Source of the DNA: Calcarisporiella thermophila CBS 279.70
Lineage: Eukaryota; Calcarisporiellomycota
NCBI RefSeq assembly: GCF_041956535.1
Contig: NW_027192207.1
Location: 343,163-407,162, forward strand
Length of the DNA: 64,000 nt
Reading direction: 5' to 3'
Position numbers and translations under genes: made by a program. The notes under the pieces are model-generated. The model saw nothing but the letters and a program-made list of their open reading frames with translations. It was not told where the DNA came from and ran no database searches. Positions 35,031-47,234 of this stretch are shown here, one piece after another (the first letter of the stretch is position 1; each line of letters opens with the position of its first letter).

Positions 35031-36253
35031 TCAATGCTGGGATATCGGCGTTTCAGGCTGATCGTGGGTTGCACAATGAATTCCACCGCCACCCGAAGCT
35101 AGAGTATCAATTTCTACCGGAACAATATCTCGACCTGGGTAGCACTCTCGAAGGATCTGTTGTGCTCGCTTGTCGGCCTCTTCGTCCCCGAATTGGGGCA
35201 CAATCACTGCTCCATTGGCAACATAGTAGTTCACGTAGGATGCTAAGAATTCCGCTCCACGGCCTCTAATTTTTTTGCGATCCGGCTCGAACAATTCGAT
35301 GATCTTCAGCGGAGAGCCGCGAACATCCGTGGCTGACTGGAGAACTTTCTTGGCTTGGTCAGAAGAGCGAGACCATACATCAGGAGGTGAGCCGGGAGCT
35401 GGTCTATTCAGAATCACCACCCCAGGGGCAACGAACCGAACTAATGCGTCTACATGCGCGTCTGTAATATCTTTTCCGCGTACACCTTGCAGCCAAATCA
35501 CTTTCTTGATTCCAAGGACCCTCTTCAAATCTTGCTCAATCTCGTCCCGACTGCGACCTGGATTCCGATTATCATTGACCACTGAGCTTTCGGTAATCAA
35601 GAGCGTGCCTTGCCCATCTGTCTCCAAAGAGCCCCCTTCGGATACAATAGGAGCTTGTATGCGTGGTATCGCGTACTTGGCGAGAATCGTACGGGCGACT
35701 TGAGCATCGTTGGCATGTTTTTGCTTCTTTCCCCACCCATTGAAGTTAAAATCGATCCCAACCACTTTGTGTGCTTCCTCTGCGAACACAGGTGCAGTGT
35801 CTCTAGCCCAGAGATCGTCGACCATGGCTGAGATGACCTCAATTTCAGTGCCTAAAACGCTTTTAGCCTTTTGGGCCTGATCGGGATGAGCCAAAACAAC
35901 CACTGGCTCATATTTGGCGATAGCACGTGCAATCTGGGCAATGTCATTTCTCACATCAGGAAGCTCGTAGCCCCAAATGGATTGCGATGCTGGCCACACC
36001 ATGAATGTTCGCGCATGCTTTTCCCATTCCGCAGGCAGTCTACGCAACGTCGTGCTATTCGAGATGCTGTTGTCAGATAGCGATTGGGATGGAGTCTGAC
36101 CTGTCATTTCTGAAAAAAGGAACAATGAATAAACATTCATTTCAAGTTATTGAGAGAAGCCCCTTGGAAATAAACCTAACCTAGAGGATATTTACCAGGT
36201 TTAGCAAACACGGCCGCGAGGGTGAGTACAAGAAAAGAAGAGAAAAACTTCAT
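35031..36253 (-). CDS. Secreted agmatine deiminase family protein (PAD_porph)
   Basis: Two exons (36253-36196 and 36109-35031) give 378 residues. The first exon encodes only MKFFSSFLVLTLAAVFA, a clean signal peptide, so secretion is expected. The rest matches the guanidine-modifying agmatine deiminase/peptidyl-arginine deiminase fold: FMVWPAS, DDLWARDTAPVF (catalytic Asp near 123), EGGSLETDGQGTLL, ITDAHVDALVRF (catalytic His) and GGGGIHCATHDQP (nucleophilic Cys365). All catalytic residues are present. Agmatine deiminases convert agmatine to N-carbamoylputrescine plus ammonia. The fold is mainly bacterial and plant, so an ancient transfer with later intron and signal gain is possible but unproven. 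Confidence 0.87.
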
Positions 36254-36313
36254 TTACTGGCGTCTTTAGAGGTCCAGATATTGCAGGCAGCCGGACTTTG
36301 CGGTAAACCGACC

Positions 36314-36321
36314 TTTATATA
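36314..36321 (-). promoter_or_regulatory. TATA-box-like element of the agmatine deiminase gene
   Basis: TATATAAA on the reverse strand, 60 bp upstream of the start codon, a spacing similar to the lipase gene. Confidence 0.45.
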
Positions 36322-36529
36322 TTGTCGAGGGTTGCGTGAAAAGAAAATTCTTCGACGACGATGTTTTCGATGATTATCCGTTTCGATTTGGTTTCTGCGC
36401 AACACTTCATCACTGCCAAGATGCAAGCCAATTAAAGCCTAAATCACAGTTACACCAATTTCCATCCTTGTTATATATTAATTAAAAAAATACCACTGGC
36501 CCCGAGAATTTGACAAGAAACCCTTTTTC

Positions 36530-36821
36530 TAGTTCATTGGCCACATGCTTGCACTGGCTAAGCGGGCACGAAAACAAGCAGAACAATAGAACAAAGGGAA
36601 AATCGCCTATTCGGTACTCTCCACGGGCAATTTAAGAGATGAGCGGCTCGATGCTGCTCGGCCGCTTTTTGCCGGTCAATCTTACGACATAAATAATGAC
36701 AAGCTTAGTCAGATCGAACTACTTCCAAGCATGTCTTGGGGATTTGTGGGAGAGGTGAGGCCGTTCCACGTGGATGTCGCCCAAGTCCACAATGGTTTAG
36801 TCAGTCTATGCAAGAAACTTG
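36530..36821 (+). pseudogene. Orphan coding-like fragment with an internal stop
   Basis: A stretch of higher GC than its surroundings reads as protein (ALAKRARKQAEQ, then after an in-frame TAG at 36587-36589, YSVLSTGNLRDERLDAARP and WGFVGEVRPFHVDVAQ). It begins after a TTTTTCTAG acceptor-like site and ends at a strong donor (CTTG|GTAAGG). No family is recognised and no partner exon was found. Probably the relic of a gene. Confidence 0.35.
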
Positions 36822-37818
36822 GTAAGGACAATCGATCTAAAGCCTCTTAGAATCGAATACTTTAAATCGGGAAGAGCTTATTGCACTTGAGCTCCCTTTT
36901 TTAATTCTGGCATTCCTGAGCGAGTTGGGCTTTTTGGTCTGGTCAGTCACAAGCGCTCTTATGGCCAAGGTTTGTGTATGTTTATAGGTTATAAGTGTAT
37001 GTGCATGATGACCAGGTCGCTTTCAATTTCTATTGTACTTGTTGTAAAAAATTATTGCTTAACCCTCTGTGCTGCTAGCCTAACTACTATGGGAAATTAA
37101 TAACTTTGTTCATTAGCTTATTAATCTTTGTTATCATGCCGAATTTAAATTTTGACTTATATGACTTTCATTCTATAAAGTTTCAAAGCATCAATCAACC
37201 TACATTTTATTTAGAAGCATTTTTAACTGATTTTATTGCTACATTATCTATTTTCGAGGTAGCTAGGAAGGAGGGTACGAGGGAAATTGCTTTATAATCT
37301 TTTCGAGAACCAAGGATCCTCTATCATTTTTTCGTGAGAATTTTCAGGCAATCTAATGTTGGCGCGAAAGCTTTAGGTGCATTCATACTTAGGTTATTGC
37401 AAGAGAAAGATCTTTCTAATCTATAAGAGAACAAACTTAGGAGATATTCCAGCTCTATTTACGTGAGAGAGTCTCTTAGTAGCTACATTAAAATAGGCTT
37501 AAAAGAGTACAGTACAATTACTGCACTGCACTGAATTTATAAAAAGTCGATTACCAAATAGCTCGTTTTTTCTTCAGGAGTAATAAAAATACCAGGTAAT
37601 GCCAGCTCGAAAATGGAATAACTTTATTCTTACATAAAAAGGATAAAATAAAAAGCTGCAACCTAGTGACGCTAAAAAGGCTTGCAAAATAAATGTTATA
37701 CATCAAAGCAACTTCTATTACAATATTTGAATTAATTGAGTTAATTGGGACATATATTTCGTGAAGTAAAATACAGCTGTAGAGTGTATTCTACGAATGC
37801 CAGCACATATTTGACTAA
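36822..37818. other. AT-rich region without supported genes
   Basis: Only short frames with no motif. Confidence 0.35.
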
Positions 37819-39640
37819 ATGTCCGCGCAAACATCTAATTGCAATGGAAATATACAGACTGAGACGGGTGGAAGTGTCAATGCTGGAAATATTTGTAACA
37901 ACTATTTTATTTTGTTGGGTAAATCTCTTTCTAGCGAGCGGTTTTCAGTAATCTAACATTATATCTGAACTAGGAGCCTCCAACTTAGCAAAAATATCAA
38001 CACCAACTAAATCAGTCAAAAGAACCTTTTTTGCAGTTCCACCGGAGAATAAGAATTTTGTTAATCGCCCCGATATGATCAGAGAATTGGAAAATGCACT
38101 TGCTGAAAGTTCTACAAGAGGATGTAAAATCGCTGCTCTCCAAGGTCTAGGAGGAATGGGGAAAACCCAATTAATGTTGAGATACTGTTATTTGCACCAT
38201 GAAAAATACGACTTCATATTTTGGCTCAAAGTAGATAATTGGACTATGGTAGTAGACTCCTTCCGCAACCTAGCAATTAATATATTGGTATACCAGATAA
38301 TGCATTGAGTGAAGCGTTAGAGGGTGATATTTTCGAATGGGTTCGAGATTGGCTTGAAACCCATTCCAAATGGCTAATTCTTTTGGATAACTTGGACAAG
38401 ATTATCAACAGGATATTTACAATATTGCTATGTAAAGGTGGAAATATCCTCCTGTCAACACGCGGGCGAATTTCGCGTAGGATGGCCACAGTTATTCATG
38501 TGAAAGAGATGAAAGAAGAAGAAGCTCTCTTGGAACTACTTGGCCATGAATTGCATACAATTGATAGAGAAAGTACGCGGTTTTGCTATGCCCACGATAT
38601 TGCGGTTCAACTTGGATATATGCCACTCGCGATAGAACTTGCGCTCGCTTACGTTGAGAATACTTCTTTATCTTTCGAAAAATATCTTAGCCAGCTAAAA
38701 TTGAATCGAAGAAGGTTGTTTTCCTATTACGACGAAGAATCCCTTGGAGATTACCCGCACTCAATAGCATCAGTTTGGAACATATCTTTCAATCGAGTTC
38801 GTGAGATAAACCCTGCGGCTGTACCGATCCTCGAAGTTTGCACTTTTCTTCACCCCGACGAAATTCCAACTCTTCTTTTTGAGTGTCAATATAGGACTTT
38901 CAACTTTTGTTCCAACTCGCAGTCGCGAGAAACCGAATCGCTAGAATGCGAAAGTGTTCAAATGGCAATAGCACTGTTAAACAAATTTTCACTCGTGCCA
39001 TTGACTGTTAGAGATACCGAAGGTAAAGGCACCGAGTTGATGGGTAATACACTAAGAATACATCGTCTCGTACGTGAAAGTGATCTATGATTCACTCGAG
39101 GATAAACAGAAATTAGACTGGGCACGGAAATTGGCCATCGCTTTTAATATCGAAACACAATCTTCGGATGTTTTTGATGCCAACTTTCGATCAAAAATGA
39201 ATTTATATCTTCCGCACTTATACCATATCGTAGATATACTCGAGAATATCAGCGAAGGACCTATTTGTGCGAGGATCTTATAAAGTTGCTAAATAGGACA
39301 ACTTTATACTTGTGTAGAAAAGGAATATATAATATTACGAAGAAGTTTGCTGAATTATCACTAAATATCAGTGAAATCATTTATGGAAAAGACCACCCAG
39401 ACACGGCCGCTTCGCTCTACAGTCCGGCCGTGCTCTACCGTGTTCAGGACAAATACGAGCAGGCTGAGCCCCTATTTCAGCGCGCGCTGGCGATTGGGGA
39501 GAAGGGGTTGGGTCCCGATCACCCAGACACGATCGCTTCGCTCCAACTGTCTGGCCAATCTCTGCTCTCATCAGGGCAAGTACGAGCAGGGAGAGCCTCC
39601 ACACTTTAGTGCACCTGAATCTAAATCATGTAATATATCT
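37819..39640 (+). pseudogene. NB-ARC/TPR protein (NLR-like), decayed by multiple frameshifts
   Basis: A likely first exon (37819-37918) encodes a 33-residue Asn/Gly-rich leader (CNGNIQTETGGSVNAGNI). After a 55-bp intron the NB-ARC domain starts: VPPENKNFVNRPDM, P-loop ALQGLGGMGKTQL, Walker B-like WLILLDNLD, ILLSTRGR, and the GLPLA-equivalent GYMPLAIELALAY. A winged-helix-like region with HRLVRE follows, then TPRs (FAELSLNISEIIYGKDHPDT, YEQAEPLFQRALAI). Frame changes occur near 38290, 39078, 39265 and 39550, so the reading frame is broken at least four times. NB-ARC/TPR proteins in fungi are proposed innate-immunity or heterokaryon-incompatibility receptors. The gene is probably dead, though some shifts sit in short A-runs and could be errors. 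Confidence 0.75.
39395..39600 (+). repeat. GC-rich TPR patch in AT-rich surroundings
   Basis: About 200 bp encoding nearly two kinesin-light-chain-type repeats with GC around 60 percent, against roughly one third on either side. The DHPDT motif occurs twice, about 110 bp apart. Confidence 0.6.
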
Positions 39641-40184
39641 TAACCCGAAAATTATTAATTATACGCCACCTCTATTTCAGCATTCCCCTTTAGATATCTC
39701 CCTATGTTACCTTTTATATAATATTCCCTCAAATTTTCAAGAATTATGGGATTTAAATGAGTAATTAGTTAGTATTTCCGGTTTAACCTAATTCTGCTCT
39801 AGCATTTTCATAATTTATTCATTTTTCTCATTAATGATATATAATTCACCTTTTTTTCTATTTTTTTTTTTTCATTTTTCTAAGAGTTCAAGGTCAATTT
39901 TGTACTAATATATCGGAACATATTTTAAAATATTGACACTTCATTCCTTTCTACATTATTTACTTTCAATGTGTATCACTATGGTATTATGTCCTCATAT
40001 TACCTTAGGAAATACGAATTCATTAAAAGGAATAATTGGGAGGCAATAGCATCAAGAGAAATGAGAAAAGAAAACCAAATCAACAGAAATTTATAAAAAG
40101 ACCTAGGTTGAGCTTCGTATAAAAAGTATAGAAAGTTACAAATTGAAATTGAAAGAATAAAAAAAAATCAAATATACAGCTGAA
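39641..40184. other. AT-rich intergenic region
   Basis: No gene, repeat or RNA recognised. Confidence 0.4.
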
Positions 40185-41012
<828 letters not shown>

Positions 41013-42007
41013 TTCAGGTTGATATAAAGGCAGAACGGCGCTGAGATACAAAGGAATTAGAGTCGATTGGATCCCGCTCTATATAATTATAGTTAAGGAC
41101 ACTCTGCAAAAGAAGAAATAAAGAAAAAAAAAGGGTATTCTGCACTACGTTCTCTCAACATGTGGAATTTCTGAAATTCAAAATTAAATAGCGAAACCAA
41201 GTTAGGAAAATTGAATCAAAATCAGGGAAGAATGTCCGAAGTAAGGATTATATATAAGATAGCCAAGCTCACAAGAGTACTAGGTATTTGTATATAGATG
41301 GTAGAGTATATATTCTGCGACAGACCAAGTTTATGTATCCACTGGTTGGGAAAGACTCAGGACAAGGGGTGCTTGATCAGGCAATTATGAACTTTAGCTG
41401 ATTTAGCAGAATTAGCAGCATTTTCTACCTTGAATAACCTTATGAGTGACTAGAATCAAAAGTTAATGCTGAGACTCCTAATACATTAAGAGTGCCAAGG
41501 AGTGTATTATTGAGGAAATTTCATTAGAAATAAAGTTGTCATAGGGTTTAAGGAGTTTAGCCTATTGGGGTTGTTGGATTATCTAATAAAGCCAACCGGC
41601 TCTTGAGTCGTTGATCCGATATTAGATGGAAAAATTATATTAGAGAAGTTAATGAGAGTGTCTGATAAGCCACCTAGTTCTCTTACTTCAAGATCTACAG
41701 TATAGTTTAAGCATATTGCGTTGATTCGGTACATGGTCTATTTGATATACTACTTAGCAAAGAAATATTTTGACCTTTGGTTTGATCTATAGCCGTAGTA
41801 TCTCTTCCTAAACTCTTGCTAAATGACAAGCATATATAAAATTTGTTAAAGCGAAGATGTAGGCCCGAAAATGTCTCAAATAATATAGATTATGAACGCA
41901 GCGAAGAGAATAAGGTGTATATAACAAAAAGCTGGTTGAGTACAAGAAAATTAAGCGAATACAAGGGAAAATAAAATGAAAAGAATTGACAGACGAAGTT
42001 GTTGACT
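41013..42007. other. AT-rich region without supported genes
   Basis: About 1 kb with almost no open frame on either strand. Contains the promoter of SEC4 at its left end. Confidence 0.4.
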
Positions 42008-42509
42008 CTACCGGTCATCGACAATAGGGTTAAAAGCAATCAACTGGACCACCTTGCCCAGCTGTTCCTGCATGGCTTCTATATCGCCGGAAAGTGACTC
42101 GATGCGATCTTGCGATTCACGCAGTTCTGCATTAGTACGTATATAGTCTTGACACAGCTGATATGCTAAGTGGTGGGCATCTTTCTCGTTCTTTTTTGCG
42201 GATGCCCATTCCTTTAGCTGGGTAAGGGCCTCCTTGTAATCCTGGATATTTGAATTCGGAGTGCCCTGATCTGTGAAAATGGATTAGTCATAAAAACATC
42301 AAGCATGTACATGAGTATGGTTCGCAACCACTGACGGTCAAAGCAAAGATTGACTTACCATGCGATTTCAATAAAGGCACCTCAATCTCCTCATCTCTCA
42401 AAAACGCGTCTAGATCAAATGCCTCGTAATTTGGGTGCTCAGCCAGATCGAGATGGATATCGTCTTTCGTAATAACATGTTTTTCGCTGGCCGATTTTCG
42501 CTTTGCCAT
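42008..42509 (-). CDS. Small coiled-coil protein, unrecognised
   Basis: Two exons (42509-42359 and 42270-42008) join in frame to 137 residues. The N-terminal 50 residues are charged (MAKRKSASEKHVITKDDI, then FDLDAFLRDEEIEVP). The remainder is predicted helical and probably coiled-coil, with heptad-like spacing through YKEALTQLKEWASAKKNEKD and ELRESQDRIESLSGDIEAM. No signal or membrane segment is present. The splice sites are good (G|GTAAGT and CACAG). It is divergent from the PPxY membrane-protein gene, with 284 bp between start codons. The family is not recognised; a structural subunit of some complex is possible. Confidence 0.6.
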
Positions 42510-42793
42510 ATTGTCCTTGGTATGATATCACTAAAGGAAAGAGGGAAAGAGCATTCACAGTCACGCAGTTCAAAGCACAGGATTCTTAACCCTTAAATTG
42601 TTTCTATTTTTTGCTCATTATTATTTTCCCCATCTTTACTTAGCAACCCATCGATATGTTACAGTGACGGCCTTTATCGTATTCGCATCCACACTCTTTA
42701 ACTTATATCACTTCCTTTTACCCCAATTTCTGTGATCTTTGCTCTGTTTTCTATATCCTGTGACCCTATTTATCCATACGCACCTCCTTCAGT

Positions 42794-43657
42794 ATGATTA
42801 ATTCGTCGAATTACAATTGCATAGCCACATTCCCGCTAATGATGCAAGGGTTGCGGAGGCCTTACTTCTACATTCAAGATTATGAGACGTATGGCCTTGA
42901 AGACAAGGTAAGTGCTTTCGAGTGCCTAACATGGCATGGCCGGCTTTGACGCGTGATTGCCACGTTTTCTTAATAGTACCCGAAAGCAATCTTTGAATCC
43001 CGAAAGATCGATCTGCACGTCTTTTGCGCCAAACATTTTCCATCGTTTAACCTTGACTACATTGTAATGGCATGTGGCATGCTCGCCACCATTGTGCTAG
43101 CTCTCTTCGCTTTGTATGATAGTACAAGTCATATGCTCCGCTTCTTCATATTCATCCCTCCGATTCTCCTCTTCTTCTTTTTCTACATGCGGCGCTCGAG
43201 AATGTAATTCTTGATCCTGTTGTTTTAGTTACTCAGAAAAATAGCGACTAACGGCCAGTGTTTTGCTTATTTTAGGTATGACAAGTTGCGGCTCTTTGAG
43301 ACTAAGCTTAATTCGCTCCTTTACACTTTTACCCAATGCGATGTCTCTGCGCATTCCATAGCATGGCTTCCCCGCCGGCTTCCAAGCGCTATGCCCATCA
43401 TGTTCACCTCCATTTCTCGCTATGCCATTGATCTTGCTGTAGTCGAGCCCGAGGATTACATCGAGGAGTTGCCGGCCTACTCTGCCGTGGGGACGTCGGT
43501 GAATCCGATTGCTCCTCCTACTTATGCATTTTTAGGACCCCAACCTCCTCCTCCTCCTCCTCCTCCTCCAAACGCTCTGCCCGGAGACCCGCAACCACCC
43601 CCTTATGAGATGGAAACCCAAGGCGTCGCAAGGCCAAACCACGTGTATATTAGGTGA
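42794..43657 (+). CDS. Two-helix membrane protein with PPxY and poly-proline tail, unrecognised
   Basis: Three exons (42794-42907, 42977-43203, 43276-43657) give 240 residues. A soluble N-terminus of about 70 residues is followed by two adjacent membrane helices (IVMACGMLATIVLALFALY and FFIFIPPILLFFFFYM), a positively charged RRSRMYDKLRLFETKL segment, and a cytosolic tail. The tail contains LPAY, a run of eight prolines encoded by CCT repeats, and PPPYEM, so it carries at least one PPxY motif that would recruit a WW-domain protein such as a Rsp5/NEDD4-type ubiquitin ligase. The family is not recognised. Confidence 0.65.
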
Positions 43658-44489
43658 ACTTGTCGAGCTGCTTGAGGCTACTCCCTGTTTCCCAACTTAA
43701 TTCTAATCCTCCTGCTTATATTGTTATTCTCTTCTTTGTGGAGAGATTTTCAGCTCATCTCATGCCTTTTGATATATTCATATTTTTTTTCTGCTTGGAG
43801 CGTTTCTGCGTACTTGAAGGTGATAGATATCAACACCGTTGATGATACCTTCTTGCTTATTTGCTCTCTTTCCATTCTTTTCACCTGATTCAAAGCTAAT
43901 CGCTTGGATGCTTTTTTTTCTATTTTTATGCTCACGCTTGACTTTTGTAAAATTGTATATAGTCGAAGTTGTTTCTATTGAATAAAGCTATTCTATCTCT
44001 ATTTTCAAAATTTCTTTCTTATTCATCCCAATGTGACTGCTTTAGGTTTCCTAGGTTAGCTATTCAGGGTCAAAAATGGTCTTCGTACTAATCCATTAAT
44101 CCTTCTCTTTCCCCCTGCCCGCGTTGGAAGTTCCTAGAGGCAACGGCTAGACTCTAATGTAAGTAATCTCGGCTTTCCAACGGGGGTGAGATGGATGGAT
44201 GGATAGAGTGGTATCGAGTCAATTCAGCCAATGGGTTAGTGATGAGACGAGAGGAATGGACCGTTGTAAAGAATGCCAAAAAAATAGAAAAGGAATGGAA
44301 GAGATGAGAGAAATACGGAGAAAACACTGGTTTGGGAGATAAAAAAGAGGGCCCTGATGAGGATCGCGATTTGCGATGGGGCCATCCATTGGAGAAGATC
44401 TCGGGACACCATGCCATCCACTCTCACCCTCCTCCAATCTGATCTCTTTATTAATGATTCTGGATTGAATTTATTGTTAGATCGTGAAA
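43658..44489. other. Intergenic region and probable 5' leader intron of the eS7 gene
   Basis: A strong donor-like CTAAT|GTAAGT at about 44159 and an acceptor-like ATTGTTAG ending at 44480, nine bases before the eS7 start codon, suggest a leader intron of about 320 bp, as often seen in ribosomal-protein genes. A GATG microsatellite lies near 44190-44203. Confidence 0.4.
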
Positions 44490-45261
44490 ATGGCTTCAAC
44501 AAAAATTGCAAAGCCCGCCGCCGACGAGATCGAATTGACTGTTGCCCAGGCTCTCTATGACCTTGAGCAGAACGTCGCGGAGCTCAAAGCTGACTTGAGG
44601 CCCCTCCAGATCTCTGCTGCTAAGGAGGTGAGCATTCCATTTTATAATTTTCTAGTGCAAATACTGCATCATCAAGCTACCTCTTCGCTTGGCAGCTTGC
44701 TTTACTTTGTGTGGTGATCGAGATCTAACCCCTTTTTTATATCCCAGATCGAGATCGGTGGAGGTCGCAAGGCCATCGTCATCTTCGTGCCGGTTCCCCT
44801 GCTCAAGCAGTTCCACAAGATCCAGCAGCGCCTCACCCGTGAGTTGGAGAAGAAGTTCTCTGACCGCCACGTTGTGTTCATTGCTCAGCGCAGCATTAAG
44901 CCCAAGCAGTCGCGTCACTCGCGCGAGAAGCAAAAGCGCCCGCGCTCGCGCACCCTCACTGCCGTGCACGACAACATCCTTGAGGACTTGGTGTACCCCA
45001 CCGAGATTGTTGGCAAGCGGACAAGGGTGAAGGTGGATGGATCCAAGATCATCAAAGTGTAATTATCCTACGCTTCCTCCGATGGAGAGCCATATTTCAT
45101 ATTCTAACGGTATGACTTTTATTTTTGGGTACAGTTTCCTCGACCAGAAGGATGCCACTTCCCTCGAGTACAAGCTTGACACCTTCTCCAACGTGTACAA
45201 GAAGCTCACCGGCAAGGACGTCGTCTTCGAGTTCCCCGCCACCCCCGAGCTGGCTCTGTAG
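44490..45261 (+). CDS. RPS7: Small-subunit ribosomal protein eS7
   Basis: Three exons (44490-44627, 44748-45058, 45135-45261) give 191 residues, the normal length. Conserved blocks include [93 protein letters not shown] and [19 protein letters not shown]. It is a structural component of the 40S subunit. The second donor falls inside the valine codon of IIKV. Codon usage is GC-ending and biased, as expected for a highly expressed gene. An intron in the 5' leader is likely. Confidence 0.96.
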
Positions 45262-45597
45262 ATCCGGTCCTTTTTATCTAACGTCACAATAAAATACACT
45301 ATTTGTTTTCTACTCCTCTGTCTCTATTTCGGAACACTGGATGGTTCCTCCCCAAAAACCGCGAGCTTTATTTTAAGTCTATTTAATATGCATAAAAGAA
45401 AATTAGATTCACCCTGAACTGTTCCAAAAGGTTGTCCAAGCCACATAAATTTAAAAATTGCCAAGAATCTGAAGTAGCTATTGAATTGCTGCCCAACTTT
45501 GATCGACACTGAGTGGGGGGGTAGATGAGCCCCCAATAAATAGAAAGGACACCGGAGATCTCCATACGTCTTCATTAGAAATACATAGTTTAGCATC

Positions 45598-46298
45598 ATG
45601 GTCGATGAATTACCGGATTATTATGGTATTCTGGGTGTCCCTGAGGATGCCACATTAGATCAGATCCGAGAAGGTACCATCATGAATGCGTTACATCTCT
45701 CATTTCTTTTCCCCAATATCCTCATCTTGTTCATGTATCACCGTTAGCGTACAAGAGGAAGGCGCTTCAATGCCACCCCGATCGGCATCCTACCATGAGC
45801 CAAGAGGAGGCCACCGCTGAGTTCCAGCGACTCGCCGATGCCTACTTTGTTCTGAGCGATGCCGCCCGACGCCGTGACTATGACAGGCGATTCAGGAGGG
45901 GCCGCCGATCGCAGAATGGGTGGCTCTCGCGGTCAGCCGATCCGGATCGGGTGTTTGTGGATGCTTTTCAGGATCTTCTAGGGGAGGAGCGAAGCGGCCG
46001 CTGGTTCTGGACCCCCGTGGGCGCCATATCGGGAGCTGCCATCGGCTTCATTGTTGGGAATGTACCTGGTGCCATTATCGTATGTGATTTCAAGATTTTG
46101 ATTATTTTCAAGTGGTGACCCATTGACAATCGAGCGCTTCATGCTTAACCCTTTTTAATCTAGGGCGGCTACGGTGGCAGTAAACTTGGCGCAGTACGCG
46201 ATAATAAAGGCATGAGTGTGTACGAAGCGTTTCAGCAATTGACGCGTGAGCAGAAATCGGCGCTTCTCGCAGCGCTTGCGGCCAAAATACTGCAATAA
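45598..46298 (+). CDS. J-domain (DnaJ/HSP40) protein with C-terminal glycine-zipper membrane segment
   Basis: Three exons (45598-45673, 45748-46079, 46164-46298) give 180 residues. The J domain occupies residues 1-75: DYYGILGVPEDATLDQI, AYKRKALQCHPDRHP with the HPD motif, FQRLADAYFVLSDAARRRDYD. The rest is Arg-rich, then a glycine-rich hydrophobic stretch (GAISGAAIGFIVGNVPGAIIG) that could be a membrane anchor or glycine zipper. The HPD motif shows that it can stimulate an Hsp70 ATPase. The architecture resembles small fungal J-proteins of unknown client. Confidence 0.88.
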
Positions 46299-47234
46299 AT
46301 TAGGCTGGCCTGTTCCCTCCTTCCTATTTCCCTAGCTAAATTGAGACTCTGAAACTATGAAATTTAATTTTCCAGATTTCATTATTCGGATTTATTTTTC
46401 CAAAATTAAGACACTTTCCCCTTCCCCCCTCTCCCCCCCTCCTCCTCTCCTATGAGCTATGCTCTTCACCGGATTTTGCTCCAAATGATTTGTTAGTAGG
46501 CATCCTTACCGCTTTTTTGTCACCGAGTTTGTTTTCGAGCCGTTTATTTTCCACACAATATATTTGAGTTTTCATATAAGACCTCTCATCCCCCAAGAAG
46601 AGCGTATTTGGGAATACGAGAATCCTATTTTATAGAAGCTTACGGTAGCGGTATCTCGAGCCTCGGAGTGCTGATCCATATATGTAAGGCAAGACGGAGT
46701 TGACGAGAGTTGTGTTCGGGCGTGTCGACATTGGCAGTGCACTTGTATCTTTGGGATTTCTCATGTGAAGTATCCCCGTAAAGGAAGGAGGATATGTGAT
46801 GACAAAGAGAATTCCTCCTCCCCTAAATTGTATCACTTTACCGACCCATCGGAAAAGGAATTAGGCCGGAGAGAAATCCCCTGTTGGCTCTAGCTCCTGT
46901 GCACAGACGGGCCAGGCTGTGGCAGCCAGGGGAGATCGTGCGGCCCGCCCCATTGGTGAGATTCGATAATTTGCTACAAGGGTTCACACTGCCTTGGAGG
47001 CTCAATTCATAGAAGCTTTTCCCGATCCTGCTGCTACAATAAAGGCGGAGATGAAACAACTTTGTTTTCTCTAGTCAGCAGAATTAACGGCTCTCTTATT
47101 AGAGGTCCACGGAGAGCTTGGTTGCCTTCATTCTTACCTTCTTCTTCCCGCTTTACCCCGCATCGAATACCAGCATCTCCCCCATCTCGCCTCCATCACA
47201 CTCCACTCATTCTCCAAGAAGAAGAAGTAGAAGG
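46299..47234. other. Intergenic region
   Basis: Contains a C-rich patch near 46425-46450. Two adjoining reverse frames (46630-46836 and 46838-47059) carry no recognisable domain. Confidence 0.35.

Noticed and set aside
44490-44627. GTG at 44484 as the eS7 start
   Set aside because: The ATG at 44490 gives the standard MASTKIAKP start and eukaryotic initiation favours it.
46630-47059. Two adjoining reverse frames that might form one gene
   Set aside because: They are separated by a stop, have no motif and no splice sites that join them sensibly.
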